A DNA stretch of 64,000 bases, from contig NBBL01000009.1 of assembly GCA_002892395.1 (NCBI GenBank), positions 1 through 64,000 of the forward strand. Reading direction: 5' to 3'. The position numbers and the translations under genes were made by a program. A model generated the notes under the pieces. The model made no database searches. It worked only from the letters and a program-made list of their open reading frames with translations, and was not told where the DNA came from. Shown here in pieces: positions 51,201-57,969 of this stretch. Origin of the DNA: Lachnospiraceae bacterium (GTDB lineage Bacteria; Bacillota; Clostridia; Lachnospirales; Lachnospiraceae). Position 1 is the stretch's first letter, and the number at the start of each line of letters is the position of its first letter.

Positions 51201-53597
51201 TTCAATAATCGTATAGGAGAAATTCTTTACTGAGGGATCTGCTGGAATCATTTGCACATCCGATTCTTTTTCTTTCGCTGTAGCTTCTGCTCTGATCCCG
51301 GTAATTTCCCCTTTAATGTTTCTGATCGCCTGTGTTAGTTTCTCTTCCAAAGGTGTTCCATCATAAACTGCTTTGCAAGTAAGCCGTTCTCCAAACGGCC
51401 CGCTCTCTGTCTTTAACTCACCAAGAACCATTTCTGGATGATTTTGAAAATACGCATTGCAAACGTACGTAGGCTTTGATCGCTGAACCAACGCAGGCTT
51501 TTGATGATTGCGCAGTGGCTGCTTCGTCTCAATATCAACAGCTTTATAAATTACGTCCCCATAGTATGCTCTCTCAATTTCCGTCAAAACTCCGGTTACC
51601 GTTTTTATAGACGAGTCATACACTCCTGTTTCCGAATTATAACCGCGTATCATTTCCCAACGGACAATATCTCCCAAAGCAAGTGGCGCTTCATCCGGTA
51701 TCGTTTTCTTTGTGTACAGCCACTCCGGATTCGGATCAATACTATGATCTGCTTTTTGAAAGAATAGAATATCTGCCATAACTTCTGTTCCGGCATTCGC
51801 TTTAAATGCATTATCTGGAAGACGGATTGCCCCCAGCAGTTCTGCGCGCCCGGAGAAATACCGTCTGGCCGTCTCATTTAATTTATCCATTGTACCGGAT
51901 GATGTAATAACAACCATTACGCCGCCGGGCCTCAACTGATCCAATCCTTTCGCAATAAAGTAATCATGAATTCTAAAATTGTATTTGTCGTAGGTACGAT
52001 CCATGACTTTATAATCACCAAAAGGCACATTTCCGATCACTACATCAAAAAAATTATCTGGATATTCCATCGTTTCATATCCACTGATGGAAATATTCGC
52101 ATCCGGATAGAGTAACTGTGCAATCCGTCCGCTAACAGCATCAAGCTCTACACCAAACAGATTGCTGTCCTGCATGCCTTCCGGCAACATCCCAAAGAAA
52201 TTTCCGATACCGCACGCCGGTTCCAATATATTTCCTTCTTCAAATCCCATACCAGACAGCGCAGCATAAATGCTGCGAATAAGCACTGGAGAAGTATAAT
52301 GAGAATTTAAAACAGAGCCTCGTGCGGATCTGTATTCCTCCGGTGAAAGCTCTGTTTTTAACGCTTCATATTCTGTTTTCCAGTTCTCCTTTGCAGAATC
52401 AAAGGCATCTGCTAATCCGCCCCATCCGACATATTTTGAAAGTATTTTCTGCTCATCATATGTAGCCGGTCGTTTTTCTCTTTCAATGATATGCAGCACT
52501 TCAATTGCTCTGAGATTATTTTGAAATTTTTCTTTTGCGCCGCCTTCCCCCAAGTGGTCGTCTGCAATGTGAAAATTTCCGGGAAACATTATCTTTTTAC
52601 TAAGGCTAAGATCTAAGGTTCCCTCTGTTTCTTTCTGTATTGCCGGTTTTTTTAATCCCGGTTTTTCACTTTTTTTAGTGATCGTCTCTTCGATGGTAGG
52701 ATTTTCTAATCTCTCCTCTTCTTTTACTTCCTGATCAATCTCAGATTTCTTTTTTACTTGTGGGGATGGCGACTGCATCTGCTCTGTTTCATATTCCTTT
52801 ATTTTATCCTTGATAATATGAAACGCTGATCCCGCTGTGAGGGAAATTATGTCTCCTAAAAATCCAATTGCTTCTTCATTAGATTGAAAAAGATCAGAAA
52901 GAGAAAAGGGATTCCCATTTAAAAGTGTTTGATTCAACTCATCACATCTCTTCGTGTCCAGTTCACACCGCGAAAAGACTTCATAAGCGACAGATGCCTG
53001 TATGAATTTCGTCAACCACTCTTCGGCCGTAAATTCAGAATGTTTTAAAATCTGTTCATCTAAGCCTAAAGTATAACCTCCTCTTCTGCATTGATTAAAG
53101 ACTTCTGAGGCATCACTTTCTTCTGCATTCGTGATCGTCCATTGCCAGATACGTTCTTCCGGAGACCTCTCCAGCGTATCCAAGCCACAGATTTTATCCA
53201 CTAACTTTTCTTTTGCTTCTTTTGGAAACTTCCAAATTGCAGGCTTCTTCCTACCATTATTAAGTTCCTCTACATTTTCAATTGGATGCAGCTGCGTAAT
53301 GGAAGGATAAGCTGTATCCAGTTTATCAAGGACTTGGATACCATGCGTACCGTTTCCCACTTTAAGCCCAAGTTTTTTCCATAACTGATATGTTGCAACT
53401 GCAAGTGTATCGGGTTTTTGACTGTATAGTAGGATTTGCGTATGAAAAGGGTAACTGATAAATTTAGACGCCACTCTAAGGAATTTTTTCCAATTTTCAT
53501 CATTGCTCAGAATCTTCTCTGTTTCGTCAGAAAGACGCTTACCAAGCATTTTTACCCTATAGCTACTCTTCACCGGATAGATTCTTCGTTTTACCAT
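45288..53597 (-). CDS. giant fusion of ArdC-like region, N6 DNA methylase and SNF2-type helicase
   Basis: A 2769-residue protein. Residues about 10-90 resemble the ArdC/DUF1738-like N-terminal module (FISYPFHTQILLYSQ). A methylase domain has the SAM loop LEPACGIGNFFG near residue 457 and GNVPFGDY near 525, a variant of Asn-Pro-Pro-Tyr. The helicase has Walker A HVVGAGKT near 1218, DESHYYKN near 1378, ATGTPISNS and, near 1700, QREGRIIRQG. The C-terminal 1000 residues are of unknown function. Such fusions are common on Clostridia conjugative elements and in phages, where the P1 DarB protein protects incoming DNA from type I restriction. The ATG at 53597 has GGGGA 8 bases upstream. Confidence 0.9.
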   Translation of the reverse strand: MVKRRIYPVKSSYRVKMLGKRLSDETEKILSNDENWKKFLRVASKFISYPFHTQILLYSQKPDTLAVATYQLWKKLGLKVGNGTHGIQVLDKLDTAYPSITQLHPIENVEELNNGRKKPAIWKFPKEAKEKLVDKICGLDTLERSPEERIWQWTITNAEESDASEVFNQCRRGGYTLGLDEQILKHSEFTAEEWLTKFIQASVAYEVFSRCELDTKRCDELNQTLLNGNPFSLSDLFQSNEEAIGFLGDIISLTAGSAFHIIKDKIKEYETEQMQSPSPQVKKKSEIDQEVKEEERLENPTIEETITKKSEKPGLKKPAIQKETEGTLDLSLSKKIMFPGNFHIADDHLGEGGAKEKFQNNLRAIEVLHIIEREKRPATYDEQKILSKYVGWGGLADAFDSAKENWKTEYEALKTELSPEEYRSARGSVLNSHYTSPVLIRSIYAALSGMGFEEGNILEPACGIGNFFGMLPEGMQDSNLFGVELDAVSGRIAQLLYPDANISISGYETMEYPDNFFDVVIGNVPFGDYKVMDRTYDKYNFRIHDYFIAKGLDQLRPGGVMVVITSSGTMDKLNETARRYFSGRAELLGAIRLPDNAFKANAGTEVMADILFFQKADHSIDPNPEWLYTKKTIPDEAPLALGDIVRWEMIRGYNSETGVYDSSIKTVTGVLTEIERAYYGDVIYKAVDIETKQPLRNHQKPALVQRSKPTYVCNAYFQNHPEMVLGELKTESGPFGERLTCKAVYDGTPLEEKLTQAIRNIKGEITGIRAEATAKEKESDVQMIPADPSVKNFSYTIIEGDVYYRENSVMILQDLPMEQKERLKALIDLRNSGYSLLNIELENGPEQFINEQMVALNDKYEAFVKKYGRIVTKENHLFQNDVAYGFVSSFEKYDEKGKWIGKADLFSKRTVTPHITVSEADTAEDALLLSLSERGKINLQYMAGLLKGIGASELPKQLEGVIYRDPEQATDNPLSGYVTSDEYLSGNIREKLIAAEKAAETDPNYALNVDALKAAMPTPLEAQNIDVRLGATWIAPEYIEQFMEEKLNVPHWRMTEISQSANTRVEFEPVTAEWHINNKSLAKSLPLCVTSYGTERKNALEILENTLNLRDTKVYDHTLDAEGRDKTVLNKQETALCNAKAEALKTEFENWVFNDPKRRTDLVKQYNEKFNNLKTRSYDGSFLKFPGMNPDIQLKEHQKNAVARALFGGNELLAHVVGAGKTYTMVACAMEARRIGAAHKSLFVVPDHLTEQWGADFLKLYPAANILVATKKDFTPARRQLFCSKIATGDYDAAIIGHSQFEKIPLSKQRQVYYIQRQIDKITDALVNVKVNAGTKFTVKQLEKTQKKLKLRLEKLNDGSKKDDTIDFEQLGVDRLFVDESHYYKNLFLYTKMNNVAGVQQTEAAKSSDMYMKCQYMNELTNGRGIVFATGTPISNSMTELYTNMRYLQSDLLNKYGLDQFDAWAANFGNVVTAIELTPEGVGYRAKKRFSSFFNIPELMSLWHEAADVQTADMLNLPVPEAHIYNVKVQPTTLQKDMVAALADRADDVRNQRIIPDIDNMLKITNDGRKLALDQRLINPNMPDVANSKVNACIDVAFKIWNTTKSERATQLIFCDLSTPRSDGSFNVYDDIKQKLVKKGVSEQEIAFIHDAKTEVQKDQLFRKVRNGDVRLLLGSTQKMGAGTNVQDHLIAVHHLDVPWRPSDIEQREGRIIRQGNLNTSVSIYRYVTTDTFDAYSWQLIENKQKFISQIMTSKSPIRSCADIDESTLSYAEVKALATGNPYIKEKMELDVSVAKLKMERAAYQSDLYHLQDDSTIRFPKRIVALEEAIVGMKADIGLYREVKPKSSDTFLIKLGNHNYTDRTEAGAKLNQLVRSSCTLFDQEEVIGEYLGFQLRAIMLREFDRNIYRVKIKGRVSHEFELSLNSSANISAISRVLNAMPERLAKFENELSDVRVALMAATEAARKPFGKEKLYQSQMARLKELDTLLNISENADSEISVIASETVGSEIIDQTEDSRNDTWTTLADYESSGNHEYEREVLNPPEITEAIRLRKENGDETKGTLSSGSDTQQLAEGAGENSFSESSEKESDMKGEAKTNSKKETHHYDIQFSTMGDGITVWDKASPIRADAEKHKVIDYKTIAYISLDGKRVTYFIDEDTLPDFVKKTIANKVLLQKKAYDPDQEDALISVHDFNQDKVATIPFRYRISVERLLRNDDFGIDTGDCRSFGTVEYKDGLSALLAISSNFREEKARIQIIEMDEEGNRTQTAYRITEQQLKEIAQQEVVNQYGVQGILKEPLVRIEWSESELFKDGEILSLREANILFAGYDQAQHQMRAMIPDHSEISVGWYKKTKFQVITEKNGTLDWYEGRYDLGDGDGDLLNHIYSVQKNYIENENLYAVIENHNSDEELKEWKQKKSEFLYHTLPQWRNYLRYEIVEKGLNTWQIYDRFHHCSEEGAFGAGISNGTGKPKYFSSAQEAKEFLDTKVYKPKFNQEKRHVSENREIITAQKKYAQAVIESVKKRFSPLSDTDKELLRKMAVVLGVEPSKANVKTGCIYVKDGKIALEGVSLYEAVKQLTIDHCTSRGRTFQINTTGEDGKEVTLVKANTEISEMPVTSINEKLDLRDEEFREALCGVVRAMPAMRVKDPYNCLRLTFEEYSRHEGENPWKYADRRYLSAIPGLSAVQKEKITRLNYDVGFYASSEDIKAIAAGKVPKGSNPEISKAAVELASELKEEVVDSYDSYLLKKDQQFTQLSVMEKDNEFDL

Positions 53598-53627
53598 AAT
53601 GGATTCCCCTTTCCCCATATCTGTTAT

Positions 53628-54353
53628 TTATTCTGACCACTGGACAATCAGTTTCTCTCTTTTTCCATAGCAAGTCGAAAGTGTAAGCAACGTGCTGCTT
53701 TCATTTGTTCCCTTCTGAACCGAAACAGGATATTTACTTTTCTTAACGGAGTCCGCCATATATCTATCAAAATCCGCTTTTGATCTGAACAATACTTGGT
53801 ATGGTTCTATATCCGTATTACCGGTAAGATAAACGGACAGTAGTTGATATTCTTTCCACTTTCCGTTGCAAAAAAGGTAAAGTTTGTCATGTCCTTTTAA
53901 AAAATCTTCATTCAGGTATTTCTTTAATTCTCCAAACATCTTGCCAGACTTCATATTGTGTCCATGTATAACTGTATTCAAAGACGAAAATGGTTTTGTC
54001 GCAGAATCAAAAAATAGGCTCCCGTTTGAAGATCGCTTCCCTTCAAAAGTCTTTCTGAGATACTCTTGATTATTCGATGCAACTACAATTGGATAATTAA
54101 CTGAAGTGTCCGGAAGATAAAGCCATGCAGCATAAGCAGAATTGATTCCTTTGAGTTCCTTTTCATTTATTTCCGGTAATCTACTTTCACGCAATGCATC
54201 TGACAGTTCCTGTTCCTCCAGATTTGCAAGCTGTCGAACTACGGCATATTCCTCTTCCCCATGCCAATATTCCTGATATTGATTCCACAGCAAGCTTCCA
54301 CTTAGCACAGCTGTTATACTGAGCCCAATGATCAACCATTTAAGAAGTTTCAT
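53628..54353 (-). CDS. srtB: class B sortase
   Basis: A 241-residue transpeptidase with an N-terminal transmembrane anchor (about 6-23). The catalytic His is in NTVIHGHNMKSG and the catalytic Cys in LTLSTCYGKRE, with an Arg three residues after the Cys in place of the usual later Arg. Class B sortases join surface proteins to the cell wall or assemble pili. Its probable client is the CnaB-repeat surface protein at 57970, which has a degenerate sorting motif. GGGAG precedes the ATG. It is followed closely by the methylase-helicase gene. Confidence 0.9.
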   Translation of the reverse strand: MKLLKWLIIGLSITAVLSGSLLWNQYQEYWHGEEEYAVVRQLANLEEQELSDALRESRLPEINEKELKGINSAYAAWLYLPDTSVNYPIVVASNNQEYLRKTFEGKRSSNGSLFFDSATKPFSSLNTVIHGHNMKSGKMFGELKKYLNEDFLKGHDKLYLFCNGKWKEYQLLSVYLTGNTDIEPYQVLFRSKADFDRYMADSVKKSKYPVSVQKGTNESSTLLTLSTCYGKREKLIVQWSE

Positions 54354-54398
54354 TCTCTCCCTTACCTACTGGCTCTCCTTCGGTTTTTCACGGCAAAC

Positions 54399-54420
54399 TA
54401 AAAAGGCCTTTCGGCCTTCT
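54399..54420 (-). terminator. intrinsic terminator of the resolvase-HipA operon
   Basis: On the minus strand AAGGCC-GAAA-GGCCTT (54403-54408 and 54413-54418) is followed by TTTAG. It lies about 45 bases after the HipA-like stop. Confidence 0.75.
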
Positions 54421-54461
54421 TAGCTACTTATCAGGAGATTTTATTTTAATAAGTGACTCTC

Positions 54462-55532
54462 TTATCGCTCTATATCAAAGTCCCTAACATCTTCCTGCTG
54501 GTCCGTAATGCGAGGTTCTTTTCCTTTCCCTTTAGGCAGTATCCGGTCAGACTTGTAATCAGCTCCTCTCATTTCGGCTCCAAATATATGGTTCAAAGCA
54601 TTTTCCTGCTTTTTCCCCTGAATCCTGTTAAGAGTGGGTTCCAAAATTTTATCCATTCTCAAGCTCAGTATCTCTTTATAATACTGTTTCCTAATCTCAC
54701 TCATGCACGGAATTTCATCTATCATTTTTTTGATTTCCAGTAAATCAATTCTCGATACAATGCGTTTTACTGCCTCATCGCATTCTGGAAATTTCCCTCC
54801 TTGTATCAAATGATAAGGGTTTATATTTCTTCCATGCAGTTTATAAATACAAGTTTTTGCTCTGTAAGCCTGGTTTTCCAGTAAAGAGCGTTGCTCGATA
54901 TAAGCTTTCATCCGTTCATCGGACCAGCGGCAATTCAAAGAGCTTCCATTATCATATACAGGGGCTAAGCTTACTTTCTTATCCGGATAAACTAAGATCC
55001 CCCAGTTCCCATTGTTCCTATCCGGATTGCCAATAAAAGCATCCACAACAAACATGTCCCAGAATCGTTCCATAACCCCAGTACAGGACTGAAGAATCGG
55101 ATGCTTCAATATGGTTTGCAGCGTATCTACCAAATCTGTACCATTTCCATCCGTATCATATCCTTCTGAGTCTACAATGTCTCCCGAAAAAGATACTTTT
55201 AGCTCTCTGAACTCCAAAAGCTTTCCGCCATTACACTCAAAATCTTTGCAGGCGCAAACTATTTTCTCTTTTCCCTCTTGATGATATATTCCCAACAACG
55301 TTTTGTGCACATTGACTCCCAGTATTTCATAGATATGAGAACCAATATATTCAGAAAAAGGACTGTTACTGTAACTGAGTTCCACATTTTTAAGTCCTCT
55401 GTCCTTCAAGTTCCCCGGAAGCTTCAATAAATAAGCTTCATTCTGATATATGATTGGAATTTTTCTCCCTGCCATGCCGCCATAAGCTCTGGTATAGTCC
55501 TCCTGGCAATGATCAAAATTAAGCATTTTCAT
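54462..55532 (-). CDS. HipA-like kinase domain protein (CtkA-type)
   Basis: A 356-residue protein with kinase-like segments of the HipA/CtkA superfamily: KIPIIYQNEAYLLKLPG (nucleotide-site lysine), DMFVVDAFIGNPDRNNGNWG (catalytic loop, Asp and Asn) and LAPVYDNGSSL (metal-binding Asp). HipA kinases act as toxins by phosphorylating proteins such as glutamyl-tRNA synthetase. The C-terminal 60 residues are basic and charged. It is the last gene of a four-gene operon led by a serine resolvase. Whether the small proteins upstream are its antitoxin is not known. GAGG precedes the ATG. Confidence 0.8.
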   Translation of the reverse strand: MKMLNFDHCQEDYTRAYGGMAGRKIPIIYQNEAYLLKLPGNLKDRGLKNVELSYSNSPFSEYIGSHIYEILGVNVHKTLLGIYHQEGKEKIVCACKDFECNGGKLLEFRELKVSFSGDIVDSEGYDTDGNGTDLVDTLQTILKHPILQSCTGVMERFWDMFVVDAFIGNPDRNNGNWGILVYPDKKVSLAPVYDNGSSLNCRWSDERMKAYIEQRSLLENQAYRAKTCIYKLHGRNINPYHLIQGGKFPECDEAVKRIVSRIDLLEIKKMIDEIPCMSEIRKQYYKEILSLRMDKILEPTLNRIQGKKQENALNHIFGAEMRGADYKSDRILPKGKGKEPRITDQQEDVRDFDIER

Positions 55533-55536
55533 CTCT

Positions 55537-55761
55537 TTACCTCATCCCATACTTGCGCCACAGCATATCTAACTGATCCGCGCTGATCTTTTTCTCAAAG
55601 TATGCGCTCTTCGAGTATATTTCCAGATTATCTCTTTGCTCCTCAAACTTGAGGGAATCCATAAAAGATGTCCCCTCAGCGTACTGATCTAACAGTTTAA
55701 CCGTTTGTCTCAGTTCCTCTGGCATTGAAAAATTAATTTTGATGTGCTTATCATTATACAT
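55537..55761 (-). CDS. small protein upstream of the HipA-like kinase, candidate antitoxin
   Basis: A 74-residue protein, MYNDKHIKINFSMPEELRQT..., with a beta strand then helices, as in some ribbon-helix-helix or antitoxin-like proteins. The stop is 4 bases from the kinase start and 3 bases separate its start from the upstream 47-residue gene, so the set is tightly coupled. Its size and position suggest an antitoxin or regulator, but no motif proves it. Confidence 0.55.
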   Translation of the reverse strand: MYNDKHIKINFSMPEELRQTVKLLDQYAEGTSFMDSLKFEEQRDNLEIYSKSAYFEKKISADQLDMLWRKYGMR

Positions 55762-55764
55762 GCC

Positions 55765-55908
55765 TTAACACCCCAATCGATTCAACACCGGATATTTTCT
55801 TAAAATCCGATATGTCTCTTCCAGGCTGATATCATTTTCCATTACGGCAACTTTGAAACCTATGGCAAAAGCAAGATATTGCGGGTATTTGCTCAAATCA
55901 AATTCCAT
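55765..55908 (-). CDS. 47-residue protein between the resolvase and the HipA genes
   Basis: My reading gives [20 protein letters not shown]... ending LNRLGC, 47 residues. The ATG overlaps the resolvase end by 11 bases (55898-55908), and its stop is 3 bases before the next start. The tight overlaps on both sides support real translation. Family and function unknown; it is predicted to be mostly helical. Confidence 0.55.
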   Translation of the reverse strand: MEFDLSKYPQYLAFAIGFKVAVMENDISLEETYRILRKYPVLNRLGC

Positions 55909-56581
55909 ATTTGGTCACCTCATTTCTACTTGTTCGCTTAGCACGCATTAATGTGGATTTGCTGATTCCGGTCATCCGTACAACTTGATTATATGAATGA
56001 TTCTCAAGTAAATCCATAGCATGACTGATTTGCTGCCTCGTAAATTTCAGTGGCCTTCCTTCCCGGTAATCCGGTTTTTCCCTGGCTATCCTCTTTCCCT
56101 CTCTTGTCCGTTCCAGAATCATGTCCCGTTCAAATTCTGCAAAAGAAAGAAGAATGTTCATCATAAGTCTACCAGTAGGAGAATCGTCTATTACCCCCAT
56201 ATTAAGAACATTTACTGTTATACCTTTATCTAATAAGCCCTGAATAAGGGAAGAGCCCTGCGCAGCACTCCGAGCAATTCTGTCCAGTTTGGTTACAATC
56301 AAGGTATCTCCGGAACGCAGTTCATGCAATAGCTTCGTAAACTCTGGGCGAGCTGTCGCCGTCCCGGTATAAGCGTCTTTATAAATGCAGGTAGCTCCGG
56401 ACTGTCGAACTGCCATTTCTTGAGATGCTAAACTGTTGCCATCTACCGCCTGCCCCCTCGTTGATACTCTGCAATATCCGAACACAATATTTTCTCTCTG
56501 TTCCGAATATAAATCCCCTATATAATCCTTTAGTTCCGGAGCAGACATACGATTCAGTTTTTCAAGGTCAAGATCCTTCAA
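55898..56581 (-). CDS. serine resolvase/invertase
   Basis: A 227-residue small serine recombinase. The catalytic domain has the serine in [10 protein letters not shown] and [18 protein letters not shown], followed by [18 protein letters not shown]. The C-terminal helix-turn-helix ([30 protein letters not shown]) binds the site. The start codon is TTG behind GGAGG. It leads an operon with two small proteins and a HipA-like kinase. Three TRTCAWAACT repeats just upstream may be its res subsites. It could resolve element dimers or invert a nearby segment. Confidence 0.9.
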   Translation of the reverse strand: MKDLDLEKLNRMSAPELKDYIGDLYSEQRENIVFGYCRVSTRGQAVDGNSLASQEMAVRQSGATCIYKDAYTGTATARPEFTKLLHELRSGDTLIVTKLDRIARSAAQGSSLIQGLLDKGITVNVLNMGVIDDSPTGRLMMNILLSFAEFERDMILERTREGKRIAREKPDYREGRPLKFTRQQISHAMDLLENHSYNQVVRMTGISKSTLMRAKRTSRNEVTKYGI

Positions 56582-56591
56582 GATTGCCTCC

Positions 56592-56675
56592 AGTTATGAC
56601 ACCTAGTTTTGATACCTCTTTTTCTTACATTATACGTGGTTTTTCCAACAGGTGCAATACTGTCAAGTTTTGACA
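56592..56675. repeat. three AGTTWTGAYA repeats in the resolvase promoter region, candidate res sites
   Basis: AGTTATGACA (56592-56601), AGTTTTGATA (56605-56614) and AGTTTTGACA (56666-56675) lie just upstream of the resolvase start. On the minus strand a promoter with TTGCAC and TATAAT 17 bases apart sits between the second and third. The position fits a resolvase binding and regulating its own site. Confidence 0.5.
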
Positions 56676-56706
56676 CCAAACACCTATAAATTGCGGACAA
56701 AGCGCC

Positions 56707-57066
56707 TTAAAATATCCGTTCCCCAACGATAGAACCATGGAAAAAGTCAAAGAATCTTTCAATCGGCACCGTACGGTTTATTTCCTGAAACACTTCTTTT
56801 AAAATGGTCAATACTTCTTTTCTTGGAGCCTCATAAAAAAGAGCAATGATCCCGATAAAAGCAAACCCAAGAACGACTATTGTTGCAACAAAGTGTAGAA
56901 TATGACCGATTGTTTTAATTGTAAATTTAATGGTATCGTTTCTCTCTACAATTACAACGTTTTTCCCTTTGATTCCAAATTTCTTTTTCAGTTTGTTTTG
57001 TTTCTCTTCTTCTGCTTTTGTCTCATCAGCTCCGGCCTGAAGAACCGTGTTAAATTTATGTTCCAT
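56707..57066 (-). CDS. small membrane protein of the element
   Basis: A 119-residue protein with a charged, Lys/Glu-rich N-terminus and a hydrophobic segment at about 53-78 (ILHFVATIVVLGFAFIGIIA) that could span the membrane. The C-terminal 40 residues are amphipathic (EVFQEINRTVPIERFFDFFH). GGAG lies 8 bases before the ATG. It sits between the ParA-like gene and the resolvase. Possibly a small component of the transfer or surface apparatus; function unknown. Confidence 0.55.
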   Translation of the reverse strand: MEHKFNTVLQAGADETKAEEEKQNKLKKKFGIKGKNVVIVERNDTIKFTIKTIGHILHFVATIVVLGFAFIGIIALFYEAPRKEVLTILKEVFQEINRTVPIERFFDFFHGSIVGERIF

Positions 57067-57114
57067 TTTGCTATTCTCCTGATTGTTTCGTAGTGCATGT
57101 GCCCGCCGTTTTTC

Positions 57115-57837
57115 TTAAAAAACACGTACCGCCATACACGCTACAAATACAGTATAAATAATAAGTACAATAACCCTGGCTCTCTGATTGGCACAAATAC
57201 TTTGTATTCGATATCGGACTGTGTTCTTCATCATCTGTAATCTCTTTTTTCTTTCTGTTCCTGAGACTCCATTCAAATGTTTCCCAAGGATCTGGCGATA
57301 GCTTTTATTCATCGTTGCATCATACACAAACGGATCCGGATTATAATTCGCATAAAAAGTTCTGTCTGCGCGGTTTGTCATGAGCTTTGTGATTCCATCC
57401 CTTTGATCCGGAGGAACAAAGCTGAAAATGAAGCGGGCAGGATGATACTCCGCTATCTTCAAAATCTCGTTTACTTTAAAAATTTCATTCGGTTTCACAC
57501 CGCCGCAAATGATCTGAATGTCCTGTTCCAGAAAGGATACCCTGTTGAATGAGGTTTCACTCATAGAACCATAGTCCTTAACAAGAAAATCATAGACCTC
57601 ATCTGTTTTGATATCGACAACACTTCGGTACATTTCGATCTGCTCATAGGATACGCATTCTCCCGATAAAGAGACATCTCGGTACAGCTTTCTCACGTTA
57701 TCAATGTACCCGCGCCCACTTAACTCTACATAGGCCGCTGTATAACCCATCATCTGAAGGTAACCGACAAGCTGTAGTGCTTGTGTCGTCGTACCGATGC
57801 GCGCCTGTACTCCACAAACTGCAATCGTATTTTTCAT
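57115..57837 (-). CDS. ParA/MinD-like protein with degenerate P-loop and C-terminal membrane anchor
   Basis: A 240-residue protein whose start (MKNTIAVCGVQARIGTTTQA) has the shape of a ParA/MinD P-loop, but the signature lysines of the Walker A are missing (Ile-Gly-Thr-Thr in place of Val-Gly-Lys-Thr). Later segments such as DIQIICGGVKPNEI fit that fold. A transmembrane segment (VIVLIIYTVFVACMAV) ends the protein, with the N-terminal domain predicted inside the cell. The ATG at 57837 has GGAG 10 bases upstream. It follows the surface protein and may help localise the transfer or surface machinery; this is inference. Confidence 0.65.
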   Translation of the reverse strand: MKNTIAVCGVQARIGTTTQALQLVGYLQMMGYTAAYVELSGRGYIDNVRKLYRDVSLSGECVSYEQIEMYRSVVDIKTDEVYDFLVKDYGSMSETSFNRVSFLEQDIQIICGGVKPNEIFKVNEILKIAEYHPARFIFSFVPPDQRDGITKLMTNRADRTFYANYNPDPFVYDATMNKSYRQILGKHLNGVSGTERKKRLQMMKNTVRYRIQSICANQRARVIVLIIYTVFVACMAVRVF

Positions 57838-57917
57838 TGTTCTGCTCTCCAAAGCAGCACCTAAACAATAGCTGCTCCTTCCCTGTTTACTTTTATATAC
57901 TGCCAGTGTCAAAAAGA

Positions 57918-57957
57918 CTGAAAGGCACGGAGCTCCTTTGAAAAAGCTCCATGCCTT
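57918..57957 (-). terminator. terminator or attenuator upstream of the ParA-like gene
   Basis: AAGGCACGGAGCT and AGCTCCATGCCTT (57922-57934 and 57945-57957) pair with one mismatch; on the minus strand TTTCAGTCTTTTT follows. It lies 12 bases after the surface-protein stop. It may allow partial read-through into the genes below. Confidence 0.65.
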
Positions 57958-57969
57958 CCTCTCTCATCC

